DNA from: Thermoguttaceae bacterium
Lineage (GTDB): Bacteria; Planctomycetota; Planctomycetia; Pirellulales; Thermoguttaceae
Reading direction: 5' to 3'
Assembly (NCBI GenBank): GCA_017939795.1
Contig: JAGBAA010000108.1
Location: 1-64,000 of the forward strand
DNA length: 64,000 nucleotides
Shown here: positions 17,396 to 25,823 of the stretch, one piece after another
Layout: each line of letters starts with the position of its first letter
How positions within the stretch are numbered: position 1 is the first letter of the stretch
Notes under the pieces: model-generated
What the model was told of the DNA's origin: nothing
Database searches by the model: none
What the model saw: only the letters and a program-made list of their open reading frames with translations
Position numbers and translations under genes: made by a program

Positions 17396-18298
17396 TCAGC
17401 CAAATCGGCACGATGTAAGCTGAAGGAGATTTTGGGCGGCGGCATCCATCGCGAAGGAGAGTGCGCTGCGCATCGTCTCTCCGCGAGAAATCGCCAACGC
17501 AAGTGCTCCGGTCAAAGCATCTCCGCAGCCGATCGGGCAAAGGACAGGATGTTCAGGCGTTGGGGTGACTTTCGGCGGTTCAAGACGGATGGATTCTTCC
17601 GCACTCACCGCCCAAAGTGCCTTGGGGCCGTCCGAAACGACGACCCACTGCGCACCAGCGGCGTTCAGCATTCGGCACGCATCCAGAAGTTCATGCTCAT
17701 CCGAAAGCGGCCGTCCCACCGTCTGCTCCAGCTCTTCACGATTCGGCTTTACGGCCAGTGGACGGTATTTCAGGCACGCGAGAAGACCTTCACCGCGAAA
17801 ATCCAGGATCGACGGCACTCCGGCCGGGATCTGCGAGACCATTTCCTCGTAGAGTCCGGCTGGAGTTTTTTGCGGGAGGCTCCCTGAAATGACGACGAGA
17901 TCGGCATTTTGGACCTCCTGAGTAAAGAGTCTTCGCCATGCTTCAAGCTCCGTTTCCGTCAGCGGCTCGCCGTTCTCGACCAGCTCAGTGATCGTCTGCG
18001 CACAGCGGTCCACGAGCGTCGTGCAGATACGCAATTCCGCATCCGTGGGCAAAATGCGCGTTTCGAGTCCCATTTGCGTCAGTTCTTCACGCATTTTCCG
18101 GGCATTCTCCCCTCCGCCGGGAAAAAGAGCGCGGACTTTCCCTCCCAGTGTGTGGATCGCGAGGGCTGCATTGACGGATTTTCCGGCCGAAAACCAGAGA
18201 GAATCCACGGCACGATTCACCGCGTCGATACGCAGGGAGTCAAACTCCAAAACGTGCTGCCAGGATGGCGTGAGTCCGGCTGTCAAGATCGTCTTCAT
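17396..18298 (-). CDS. PfkB-family sugar kinase (1-phosphofructokinase/tagatose-6-phosphate kinase-like)
   Basis: A 300-residue ribokinase-fold kinase. The N-terminus KTILTAGLTPSWQHVLEFD and the GKSVNAALAIHTLGG glycine segment are typical of the FruK/LacC branch. NADLVVISGSLPQ and the C-terminal anion-hole/catalytic motif PIGCGDALTGALALA (GxGD with the catalytic Asp) are intact. AGGAGG lies before the ATG at 18298. The probable substrate is a phosphorylated hexose or related acid; no PTS or lacCD genes are nearby, so the pathway is uncertain. The cysteine in GCGD replaces the usual Ala or Ser. Confidence 0.88.
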   Translation of the reverse strand: MKTILTAGLTPSWQHVLEFDSLRIDAVNRAVDSLWFSAGKSVNAALAIHTLGGKVRALFPGGGENARKMREELTQMGLETRILPTDAELRICTTLVDRCAQTITELVENGEPLTETELEAWRRLFTQEVQNADLVVISGSLPQKTPAGLYEEMVSQIPAGVPSILDFRGEGLLACLKYRPLAVKPNREELEQTVGRPLSDEHELLDACRMLNAAGAQWVVVSDGPKALWAVSAEESIRLEPPKVTPTPEHPVLCPIGCGDALTGALALAISRGETMRSALSFAMDAAAQNLLQLTSCRFG

Positions 18299-18354
18299 CG
18301 CATGGTCCTCCTTTTTTTGAATCTTTTTCGGCAAAAAGCCCATTTTCGTATTGC

Positions 18355-18605
18355 CGCACTTCAAATTTACACGAAACGCCGCCCCTTTGGAGTGCGGCGA
18401 TACAGGCCGTTAGGCCATTCGCCGCTTTTGGACAGCGGCAATACAGCGCGGATGCGCATTTGCCGCGTGGAAGCGGAGGAAAACTTGAATTTCGGCCGAA
18501 AGGCTAACGCGAAACGTCCACTCTCGGCGAAAGTGCTGCACACTGTATCGCCGAACGAAAAAGCGGCAAAGGTCACTTCGTGACCGTATTGCCGTACTCA
18601 TATTC
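18355..18605. repeat. Dispersed repeat cluster, copy C (several inverted units)
   Basis: The 345-bp gap between the PfkB-kinase and epimerase genes is filled by repeat units. GGAGTGCGGCGATACAG (18390s) and GTATTGCCGTACTC (18585s) are inverted versions of the copy A core, with hairpin units CGCCGCCCCTTTGGAGTGCGGCG and CGCCGCTTTTGGACAGCGGCA between. No reading frame is supported. Confidence 0.6.
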
Positions 18606-18643
18606 GGGAAAAGTGCCAGACCTTGCCGAGAGCCTTTTTCAGA

Positions 18644-19618
18644 CTACCCCTGTTGGTAAAATTCGACGGTTCTTCGGAGTCCTTCCGCAAGATCCATTCG
18701 CGGCTCGTAGCCGAGGAATTTTCGTGCGGCCGAAATGTCCGCCCTGCTTTCCAGAATGTCTCCGACGCGCGGCGGAAGGTGATTTGGCGTGATCTGCGTG
18801 CCGAGGATCTCATTCAGCGTCGAAACGAGCGTCAGGAGGTCCGACGATTTCCCGTTCGCGATGTTGAAGACTCGGCCCGAAACGTTTTCCGCAGGGGCTT
18901 CCGAGGCCAGGATGTTGGCGTCCACTACGTTTTCTACGTACGTGAAGTCGCGCGACTGCCGGCCGTCGCCAAAGATATTCGGAGCCTCACCCCGGAGCAT
19001 CGCGGAAATGAAGAGCGGAATGACTGCCGAGTAGGGACTTTTGGGATCCTGACGTGGTCCAAAAACGTTGAAGTAGCGCAGACGGACCGTCTCGAGACCG
19101 TACGTTTCCGCGAACGCCTGAAGATAGAGTTCCGCTGCGAGTTTAGAGGCTCCGTAGGGAGAGATCGGCGCGGGAAGGACCGATTCCGGGGTCGGGCAGA
19201 CCTCCGTGTTGCCGTACGCACTGCTCGATGCGGCATAGACCACCCTGCGCACTCCCGCTTGACGTGCGGCATCCAGAAGCTGGACGGTTCCCGTGACGCA
19301 GGCGTCGTGAACGCGCATGGGATGCTCGACGCTCAGTGGAACGCTCGCCAAAGCCGCTTCATGAAAAATGACCTCCGCGCCGTCAACAGCCTGACGCACG
19401 ATCTCCGGATCTGTGAGCGACCCATCGAAAAGCTCGATCTCGAATGCCGCGAGATACGGCGAAATGTTCCGTTCAAAGCCGGTCGAAAAATCGTCCAAAA
19501 CGCGGATCGTGTCGGGAGTCTCCCCTCTTTCTTCCTGCGCTTCACGCCGGGAAACGAGCCGATGCACGATGTGTGAGCCAATGAATCCGGCACCGCCGGT
19601 AACGAGATAGGTCGTCAT
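18644..19618 (-). CDS. NAD-dependent epimerase/dehydratase, GalE/WbpP-like
   Basis: A 324-residue extended short-chain dehydrogenase acting on nucleotide sugars. It has the NAD motif TGGAGFIGSHI, catalytic AASSSAYG with YxxxK in PYGASKLAAELY, and the RYFNVFGPRQDP and RQSRDFTYVENVVDANI blocks. These resemble UDP-glucose or UDP-N-acetylglucosamine 4-epimerases used in cell-surface polysaccharide synthesis. The start at 19618 (MTTYLVTGG) puts the dinucleotide fold at the N-terminus; the longer in-frame extension is AT-rich leader. No adjacent glycosyltransferase identifies the exact substrate. Confidence 0.92.
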   Translation of the reverse strand: MTTYLVTGGAGFIGSHIVHRLVSRREAQEERGETPDTIRVLDDFSTGFERNISPYLAAFEIELFDGSLTDPEIVRQAVDGAEVIFHEAALASVPLSVEHPMRVHDACVTGTVQLLDAARQAGVRRVVYAASSSAYGNTEVCPTPESVLPAPISPYGASKLAAELYLQAFAETYGLETVRLRYFNVFGPRQDPKSPYSAVIPLFISAMLRGEAPNIFGDGRQSRDFTYVENVVDANILASEAPAENVSGRVFNIANGKSSDLLTLVSTLNEILGTQITPNHLPPRVGDILESRADISAARKFLGYEPRMDLAEGLRRTVEFYQQG

Positions 19619-19838
19619 TTTCAGTTCCTTTTGGGTTGGTCCTTGCGGATCTTTTTTGCGGATCTCTGTTTCAGATGGAATTCTTTTGAATGAATCGGCA
19701 GAAATCCTTTCCATTTTCAGAAAGTTCCGAAAATTTTGAAATTTTCGACGTTTTCGAAAAAAAAGGGGATCCTGATGGCTGAATACTGCCGACGCTGAAA
19801 GCATAGATGGACCGCTGAAGCAGACGGAAGATGGAAAC

Positions 19839-19925
19839 ACGAAAGTCCCGAAAAGAGACGAAATACACGAAATGGATCTTCAATATTTTTTGAACGCTTT
19901 GTGTGCTCCGCGTCTTTTCGGGATC
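19839..19925. repeat. CACGAA-type intergenic repeat, degenerate
   Basis: The 322-bp gap between the epimerase and the isomerase genes contains AACACGAAAGTCCCGAAAAGAGACGAA and AATACACGAAAT, related to the elements at 3405 and 8048. The remainder (19619-19838) is AT-rich and carries no recognised gene. Confidence 0.4.
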
Positions 19926-19940
19926 TTCGCATTGAAAATT

Positions 19941-20807
19941 TTAGGGAATTGCGCCTGGCAGTTGGGGAGAATGAACGGCATTCTGCCAAAACGCGAATGC
20001 TTTTTCGGCGGTTTCGGGTCCGGTCGGGCTCGAACGGCTCAGCTCAAAATAAACTCCGTGCGCATACGAAACTGCCCGCAATGCATCGAAAAGCTCGGTG
20101 AAGTCCATCTCTCCTTCGCCGGGGAAAAGATGGACGTGCCGTCCGCGGACGGAATCCTCGAAATGGAGATTCACCAGACGCTCGGAGTGCCGGAAAATAG
20201 AGTCTGCGATCGGCTCAAACTGGCAGAAAAGATGGCCGACGTCGAGCGTCAGGCAGAGTTCAGACGGCGCAAATTCAAGAAGTTCTTCAAACTGTCGGAC
20301 CGTCTCGACGAACATTCCGGGTTCCGGCTCAAACGCGATCCGGACGTTCCGCTCCCCGGCATGGTCGGTCAGAATGCGGAGTTCCTCGCCAAGCCGGGAA
20401 AAAAGCGTTTCCGTGCTCGCATTTTCCGCAGGATCTGCAGCCCCGGACCAGAGAGAGATGCAGGGACTTCCCAGTGTTTCCGCCAACTCGACCGCCCGGA
20501 AATAGTACGCACGGCGAAGTCGGCGTTTTTCGGGGTCCGGATCCAGTAAATTGGGCGAGTGTTTCCGGCGCGGGTCCAGAAGAAAACGCGCTCCTGTCTC
20601 GACCACACTCTCCCGCAGCCCGGCCTCCTCGATCCAGCCGCGGATCTGCTTCGGTTCCGTACGCCAGAAAAATTCCGTTCCGCAGCGTTCCAGAAGGTCG
20701 TGATCGAGCGTTACTGCGATCCCGGCGTAGCCGATCTCGGCGAGAAGAAAAATCGAATCTCTCAGCGTATGATGCGCTAGCCCGTTCGTATTGAAACCGG
20801 GAAACAT
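19941..20807 (-). CDS. Sugar phosphate isomerase/epimerase, AP-endonuclease-2-type TIM barrel
   Basis: A 288-residue TIM-barrel protein of the xylose-isomerase-like family (PF01261). Metal-ligand segments are RIAFEPEPGMF (Glu), LCLTLDVGHLF (Asp/His), LVNLHFEDSVRGRHVHLFPGEGEMDF (His, typical HxxPGxG) and VYFELSR (Glu). GGAGGTCCAGCC precedes the ATG at 20807, making it preferable to the in-frame ATG 18 nt upstream. Members isomerise or epimerise keto-sugars or inositols; the substrate here is unknown. A hairpin at 20906-20939 lies upstream, between this gene and the GYF gene. Confidence 0.88.
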   Translation of the reverse strand: MFPGFNTNGLAHHTLRDSIFLLAEIGYAGIAVTLDHDLLERCGTEFFWRTEPKQIRGWIEEAGLRESVVETGARFLLDPRRKHSPNLLDPDPEKRRLRRAYYFRAVELAETLGSPCISLWSGAADPAENASTETLFSRLGEELRILTDHAGERNVRIAFEPEPGMFVETVRQFEELLEFAPSELCLTLDVGHLFCQFEPIADSIFRHSERLVNLHFEDSVRGRHVHLFPGEGEMDFTELFDALRAVSYAHGVYFELSRSSPTGPETAEKAFAFWQNAVHSPQLPGAIP

Positions 20808-20905
20808 GGCTGGACCTCCAAACAAAGAAAAGAGTGCCGAAATCGGCAGATTGAAGCTGAAAAAAACTCTCCGGTAAATCCCCTAAAATGGCTTGGGAAA
20901 ATGCG

Positions 20906-20939
20906 AGCCGGACGCGTTCCTTAAAGAAAACGTCCGGCT
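20906..20939 (-). terminator. Hairpin, likely terminator of the GYF-protein gene
   Basis: Stem AGCCGGACG / CGTCCGGCT encloses 16 nt, 80 bp past the stop codon of the minus-strand GYF gene. The T tract on that side is short (CATTTTCCC), so termination may be partial. Confidence 0.5.
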
Positions 20940-21018
20940 TTCATCTTTGCGTTTCCCGGATCTCGGCTTCGCTGTGTCGTTTCGATCCAGATCGAGCCGA
21001 CCGCGGAGCGTTTGGGGA

Positions 21019-22812
21019 TCAGTTCAGATCCGGATCATTCAGAGCATCGAAGGAAGCTTCTTCAAGTTCCTTGCTCTCGGCATCTACCGGAGGCGGTGTT
21101 TTGTCGAGTTCTTCGACCAGTCCGGCAGGTTCACCGGTCATGCCGCCCAGGGACGGATCGTCGAGTGCCGAGGGTTCCCGAGCCGGAACGTCAGCGTCTC
21201 CGCTTTCCTCGGACGCATCCGCATCATCTCTGTTTTCCGGATCCGCGGTGTTTTCTGCATCTTCGACTCCTTCACCGTCTTCTGCCGCTTCTCCGCCGTC
21301 CGTTTCACCGTCCGCATTTTCTTCCATTCCGTCAGCCGCTTCGGCCGCCGCATCGTCAGCGTTCTTTTCCGGAGCAAAGAATTCTTTCGGCAGGTAAAGC
21401 AGGCATTCACTTTCACCTTTTTGGACCGGCGGAAGAATGAGACGCAGAAATTCCACTTTCTCCAATTTCGGAGGATTGAAAGCCAGGATGTCCGTGAACG
21501 ATTCTCCCTGACCGATCTGCATACTTGAGTCTGCCTGATCCGGGACCTGGATGCGCTGCGTTTTGTACTGATTTTCCTTTTCGTCAAAGAGCTGGACCAA
21601 CGGCGTTCCTTTGGCTCCCCAGCCGGGAACGTCAAGGAGTTTTCCGTCCGCATTCACGTTTTCGACCTCGATCTTGATGAAACAGTACTTCCTGTCTTTC
21701 GACTTGGCTTTGGAATTCGGATTCAGATCCGCCAGAGACGCGATCTCGATTTTCTTGATGAAGACCTTCAGACTGCCGAATGTGCACGACATCGGCTTTC
21801 CGTCCACCAGCGGCGATTTGTAGCCGATCTCCGCCCACTCTTCCGGAAGAGCATTTTTCGCCCCGTCTTCGGAATCTTTACCGTCAGCGTCTTCACCATC
21901 TTCGGATTTTTTTGCGCCCTCATCGTCGGTATCTTCTGCGTCCGCTTCGCCGTCGGCATTTTCTGCATCCTTGGCATCCGCTCCATCTTCCGATTCCTGG
22001 TCGGCCGTTTCGCCGTCAGTATTTTCGACGGCCGAGACTGCCGGATCATTCAGGCTGTCCGTTTTCGGTTTTTCGGATCTTCCGCACGATACGATCAGCA
22101 GGATGAGGACGGCCAGCACAATGACGGCTCCCGTCGCGATGAGACAGATGAGGAAGTTCCGTTTCTGGATCTCTTTTTTGGTCAGCGGACGTTTTTCTTC
22201 TGCCGAGTCGTCTTCGCCGCCGTTCTGTGCTGCATTGGTCTGCGCTTTTCCTCCAGCCTTCACGGCCGCCTTACGCGCCGGAGCCGTCCGTTTTCCGCCC
22301 GCAGGAGCAGAATGGACCGCGGAATCAAATCCAAAATCAAAGGTTTCCGTCTTTTCCTGTTCCGTTTCCGCCGCAGGTCTGGCTTTTGTACGCTTTACGG
22401 CTTGAGCGGCTTTCGGAGGCGGCGGAGCCATGGGAGGAGCCGGAATGTCGACGGCCGCTCTGCCCACCGGGATCCCCGTTCCTTTGGGGGATGCGGTTTT
22501 TCCACCGCCGCCCGGGACGGCGACTGCCGTCGGAATGCTCCCTTTCGGAAGTTTCCCCATCGGCACCACGACTGGAACGGGTTCCTCGCCGTCTTCGGAG
22601 ACCGGCTGTACCGGCATGGCAACGCCGGTCGGAATGGAGCTTTTTTCAGGGAAAAGTCCCTTCACATTTCGAGCGATGGACCATTCCGTGTCCGTGTCGC
22701 GGCGCACCGGGTCGGTGGGAGCGATCCGCTTTTCTTCTGCGAGCTGCTTCAGCTGCTGTGCCGTGAAGGGGCCGATTTCCTGACCCGCCATCTTATAGTA
22801 CCATTTTGCCAT
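21019..22812 (-). CDS. GYF-domain membrane protein with acidic linker
   Basis: A 597-residue protein. Residues 1-55 are a GYF_2 domain (MAKWYYKMAGQEIGPFTAQQL ... PTDPVRRDTDTEW), a proline-motif-binding module common in planctomycete membrane proteins. A Pro/Ala/Lys-rich linker follows, then one TM helix at about 220-243 (FLICLIATGAVIVLAVLILLI). Beyond it lies a long Asp/Glu-rich stretch (about 255-345), a beta-rich folded domain at about 350-475 (YCFIKIEVENVNADGKLLDVPGW), which resembles DUF4352-type extracellular domains, and another acidic tail. The GYF part is predicted cytoplasmic and the acidic part exported. The start follows from the domain boundary. The function is not known. Confidence 0.85.
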   Translation of the reverse strand: MAKWYYKMAGQEIGPFTAQQLKQLAEEKRIAPTDPVRRDTDTEWSIARNVKGLFPEKSSIPTGVAMPVQPVSEDGEEPVPVVVPMGKLPKGSIPTAVAVPGGGGKTASPKGTGIPVGRAAVDIPAPPMAPPPPKAAQAVKRTKARPAAETEQEKTETFDFGFDSAVHSAPAGGKRTAPARKAAVKAGGKAQTNAAQNGGEDDSAEEKRPLTKKEIQKRNFLICLIATGAVIVLAVLILLIVSCGRSEKPKTDSLNDPAVSAVENTDGETADQESEDGADAKDAENADGEADAEDTDDEGAKKSEDGEDADGKDSEDGAKNALPEEWAEIGYKSPLVDGKPMSCTFGSLKVFIKKIEIASLADLNPNSKAKSKDRKYCFIKIEVENVNADGKLLDVPGWGAKGTPLVQLFDEKENQYKTQRIQVPDQADSSMQIGQGESFTDILAFNPPKLEKVEFLRLILPPVQKGESECLLYLPKEFFAPEKNADDAAAEAADGMEENADGETDGGEAAEDGEGVEDAENTADPENRDDADASEESGDADVPAREPSALDDPSLGGMTGEPAGLVEELDKTPPPVDAESKELEEASFDALNDPDLN

Positions 22813-23136
22813 GCGATCAAACCTTTTTCTGCGAGTTAAATGCCAGGCGAAACTGCATTCTATGTATCTTGCCGGATAAAGCGCACGATGCACGTGCTCT
22901 GAAACGTCTTTCGTTCGTGAATGGAAACGGAAGACCATCCAGCTTTTTCATTTCTCTTTCTTCTATCATAGTCCGTTTTTCAGAAAATGAAAGTCCCTGC
23001 CGGATATTTTTTTAAAATTTTCATGAAATTTTTTCGTAATTTGGCGAAAAAGAGATCGAAATTTCGAGAAACAGGGAGAAATTTGGAACATTTTTAAATT
23101 TTTTGCGATTTTTCGCGTCTTTTCATTTGGGGAAGG

Positions 23137-23164
23137 TTGAAATTTTCAGGATTTGGGTTAAAAT
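23137..23164 (+). promoter_or_regulatory. Promoter of the Nramp-like transporter gene
   Basis: TTGAAA, 16 nt, TAAAAT, followed by about 105 nt of leader with TTTTGGAGGAATTTT before the start codon. The 458-bp divergent gap (22813-23270) holds no gene. Confidence 0.65.
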
Positions 23165-23270
23165 GAGCGAAACGGGCTTTGGGAAAGTTTCCGAAACTTT
23201 TAAGAGTCCGTGATCCATTGAACTTAAGAAACGGAAAAATTTTACCCCCCCTGCCTTTTGGAGGAATTTT

Positions 23271-24902
23271 ATGTCACAGGATGAAAGCAAGGGCCTGCCG
23301 ATGACGGCGAAATGGGACCCTGAGAAACTGCAGAAAGAGATCGAATCCCTGAACGAACTGGACCGCAGTCCGTTCTTTACGAAAGTAGGCGGATACATTA
23401 AGCGTTCCGGACCGGGCCTGCTTCAGAGCGCCATGACGCTGGGAGCCGGGAGTGCCGCGGCCAGCGTCGTCGCCGGTGCGTCCTTCGGATACAAACTGCT
23501 CTGGGTCCAGCCGCTCGCTATGTTTCTCGGCGTCTGCATGCTCGCCGCGCTGAGCAAAGTCGTCCTCACGAAGCAGGAAAAACCGTACCAGGCGTTTCGC
23601 CGTGAACTTGGTTTCTTTGGTCCGCTGCTCGTTTTCCTCTGGGCTCTCGGTACGATCTCCGCGTCTGTCATCTGGCACTTCCCGCAGTACGGTCTCGCCG
23701 CCGGTGCGGTGAAAGACCTTTTCATGACCGCTGCCGGGCAGACTGAACTTGCCGCCGGTACGGCAAACTGCCTTTCCTGGTGCACCGGTCTGGCGATCCT
23801 CTTCATCAACATCGTGACTGTCTGGAGCTACGGCGGAAGCCGACTCGGCATCAAGATCTACGAAAACTTCCTTCGTCTGGTCATTTTCCTCGTCATTCTT
23901 TCCTTCGGCATCGTCGTCGTCTGCAATTTCGCCAAGATCGACTGGGTCGCCATGGGCCGCGGCTTCTGCGGGCTGGATTCCGCTGAGATCCTGAAAGATC
24001 CCAAAAACCTGATCCTCGTGCTCGGTATGCTCGGTGCGGCGGTCGGTATCAACATGACGTTCCTCTATCCGTACTCCCTCCTGGCGAAAGGCTGGGGCCC
24101 GCACCACAGAACGCTCGCGAAATGGGACCTCGGAATGTCGATGTTCATCCCGTTCGTGCTGGTCACCTCCCTCATCATGGTCGGCATGACGGTCGGCGGC
24201 GTCTACACTGGCGACGTGCTGCGCGATGGTCTGAAACCGCTCGAAGCCTCCAAGGTCCTCGTGGACCTCATCGGTCCGGCTGGACGCATTATTTTCGACC
24301 TCGGTCTGATCGGAATGACCTGCGGCGCGATTTCCGCCCACATGGTCGTCTGCGGCTTCACACTGCCCGAAATGTGCGGATTCAAGTACACGAAATGGAC
24401 TTTCCGCCTCTGCGCGATGCTCCCCTCCATCGGTATGCTCGGCGTCATGATCCAGCTGCCGTTCTGGTTCCCGGTCTTCGCGAGCGCCATCTGCTTCACG
24501 ATGCTGCCGGTCGCTTACCTGATCTTCCTCATCATGAGCAACAAAAAGTCCTATCTCGGCGACGAAGTCGGAAAAGGCCCGCTCCACGCTATCTTTAACC
24601 TGATCCTCATTGCCGCCCTGGTCATTTCCATCATCGGTGCCGTCATCGCCGTGAAAGACCGCGTCATTGGTACGATCAAAAAGAATACGGAAAAACCGGC
24701 CGTCACTGCTCCGGCTGAAGCTGCCCCGGCTGAAACTGCTCCGGCTGAAACTGCCCCGGCTGAAACTGCCCCGGCTGAAACTGCCCCGGCTGAAACTGCC
24801 CCGGCTGAAACTGCTCCGGCTGAAGCTGCTCCGGCTGAAGCTGCTCCGGCTGAAACTGCCCCGGCTGAAGCTGCCCCGGCTGAAGCTGCCCCGGCGAAAT
24901 AG
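23271..24902 (+). CDS. Nramp-family-like transporter, divergent, with (APAEX)n C-terminal tail
   Basis: A 543-residue polytopic membrane protein with about 11 TM helices between residues 45 and 465. The first helix starts GPGLLQSAMTLGAGSAAASVVAGASFGY, matching the Nramp/SLC11 layout, and the helix-6 region is GINMTFLYPYSLLAKGW. The canonical metal-binding motifs DPGN (TM1) and MPH (TM6) are absent (GPGLLQSA and NMTFLYP instead), so classical Mn/Fe transport is doubtful. The C-terminus is 12 pentapeptides APAET/APAEA plus APAK, probably a disordered cytoplasmic tail. GGAGGAATTTT precedes the ATG. An intrinsic terminator lies at 24978-25008. An alternative is a related APC-superfamily cation or solute transporter. 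Confidence 0.82.
   Translation: MSQDESKGLPMTAKWDPEKLQKEIESLNELDRSPFFTKVGGYIKRSGPGLLQSAMTLGAGSAAASVVAGASFGYKLLWVQPLAMFLGVCMLAALSKVVLTKQEKPYQAFRRELGFFGPLLVFLWALGTISASVIWHFPQYGLAAGAVKDLFMTAAGQTELAAGTANCLSWCTGLAILFINIVTVWSYGGSRLGIKIYENFLRLVIFLVILSFGIVVVCNFAKIDWVAMGRGFCGLDSAEILKDPKNLILVLGMLGAAVGINMTFLYPYSLLAKGWGPHHRTLAKWDLGMSMFIPFVLVTSLIMVGMTVGGVYTGDVLRDGLKPLEASKVLVDLIGPAGRIIFDLGLIGMTCGAISAHMVVCGFTLPEMCGFKYTKWTFRLCAMLPSIGMLGVMIQLPFWFPVFASAICFTMLPVAYLIFLIMSNKKSYLGDEVGKGPLHAIFNLILIAALVISIIGAVIAVKDRVIGTIKKNTEKPAVTAPAEAAPAETAPAETAPAETAPAETAPAETAPAETAPAEAAPAEAAPAETAPAEAAPAEAAPAK
24708..24887. repeat. 15-bp minisatellite (12 units) in the transporter tail
   Basis: GCT/GCC CCG GCT GAA ACT/GCT repeated 12 times in frame, encoding the APAET/APAEA pentapeptides. 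Near-identical units suggest recent expansion by slippage and likely length variation between strains. Confidence 0.95.
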
Positions 24903-24977
24903 AAACCGATTTCCGGCGGACCGTTTGTGCCGCCGGTCAAACCTTGCGGAACGGAATGTCCCGCATATTGAAAATGG

Positions 24978-25008
24978 CCTCCTCATTCCTTTTTGAGGAG
25001 GTTTCCCT
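24978..25008 (+). terminator. Intrinsic terminator after the Nramp-like gene
   Basis: Stem CCTCCTCA / TGAGGAGG with a loop of 8 nt, followed by TTTCCCTTT, 76 bp past the stop codon. Confidence 0.75.
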
Positions 25009-25059
25009 TTCCCTGCCTCCCTCACCCACCCCTGAAATTTAAAGAAAAGGAGAACATTC

Positions 25060-25788
25060 ATGAAAAAATTCGCTCTTTCCCTCATTTTCGGTCTTGCGCT
25101 GGCCTGCACATCCGGCCTGCTTTACGCGGATGACTCGAATATCGCAGTCCAGGCAGTTTCGCGCATGGGAGAAAAATGGTGCGCGGACCGTCACGAACAG
25201 AAACTGGCCATCGTTCAGAAAGGCGACATCGACCTCGTTTTTGTCGGTGACTCCATCACGCACGGCTGGGAAGGAAAAGGAAAAGATGTTTGGGCCAAAT
25301 ATTACGGAAACCGTAAAGCAGTGAACCTCGGATACGGCGCGGACCGGACCGAGCACGTGATCTGGCGTCTGACCAATGGCGAAATGGACGGCATCTCGCC
25401 GAAACTTGTGGTCCTGATGATCGGGACGAACAATGTGGGCCACCGTTCTTCCACGCCGGCTCAGACGGTGGAAGGGATCCGCAAGATCCTCGACATCATG
25501 AAGGAAAAAGCCCCGAAAGCGAAGATCCTCCTTCTCTCGGTCTTTCCGCGCAGTGCGAATCCGCAGGACGAAATGCGCGTCAAGGTCAATGAGATCAACG
25601 CCGGATTGCCGGCTCTGGCCGATGGCGAGCGCGTGATCTACGTGGATTTCGGCAAGAAATTCCTCGCGGAAGATGGAACGCTCCCGGTCGAAATGATGCG
25701 TGACCGTCTCCATCCCGGCGCGGCCGGCTACGAGATCTGGGCGCAGGAGATCGAGCCGTTCGTCGTGAAGTACGTTGACGGAAAATGA
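25060..25788 (+). CDS. Secreted SGNH/GDSL-family hydrolase
   Basis: A 242-residue protein with a Sec signal peptide (MKKFALSLIFGLALACTSGLLYA). It has the four SGNH blocks: VFVGDSITHGW (nucleophile Ser), LGYGADRTEHV (Gly), LMIGTNNVG (Asn) and DRLHPGAAGY (Asp/His). The fold is that of platelet-activating-factor acetylhydrolase-like esterases, which in planctomycetes often deacetylate polysaccharides; the substrate is inferred. AAAAGGAGAACATTC precedes the ATG. It is followed within 40 bp by tilS. Confidence 0.93.
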   Translation: MKKFALSLIFGLALACTSGLLYADDSNIAVQAVSRMGEKWCADRHEQKLAIVQKGDIDLVFVGDSITHGWEGKGKDVWAKYYGNRKAVNLGYGADRTEHVIWRLTNGEMDGISPKLVVLMIGTNNVGHRSSTPAQTVEGIRKILDIMKEKAPKAKILLLSVFPRSANPQDEMRVKVNEINAGLPALADGERVIYVDFGKKFLAEDGTLPVEMMRDRLHPGAAGYEIWAQEIEPFVVKYVDGK

Positions 25789-25823
25789 ACTGATCATTGA
25801 AATCTGAAAGAGGTAGAAAAGCC

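Noticed and set aside
24708..24887. CRISPR-like short repeats
   Set aside because: Units are contiguous, in frame and without spacers; this is a coding minisatellite.
23274..25109. 611-codon antisense frame with SFSRGSFSR repeats
   Set aside because: It is the mirror of the Nramp-like gene and its minisatellite; no start signal and no recognisable domain.
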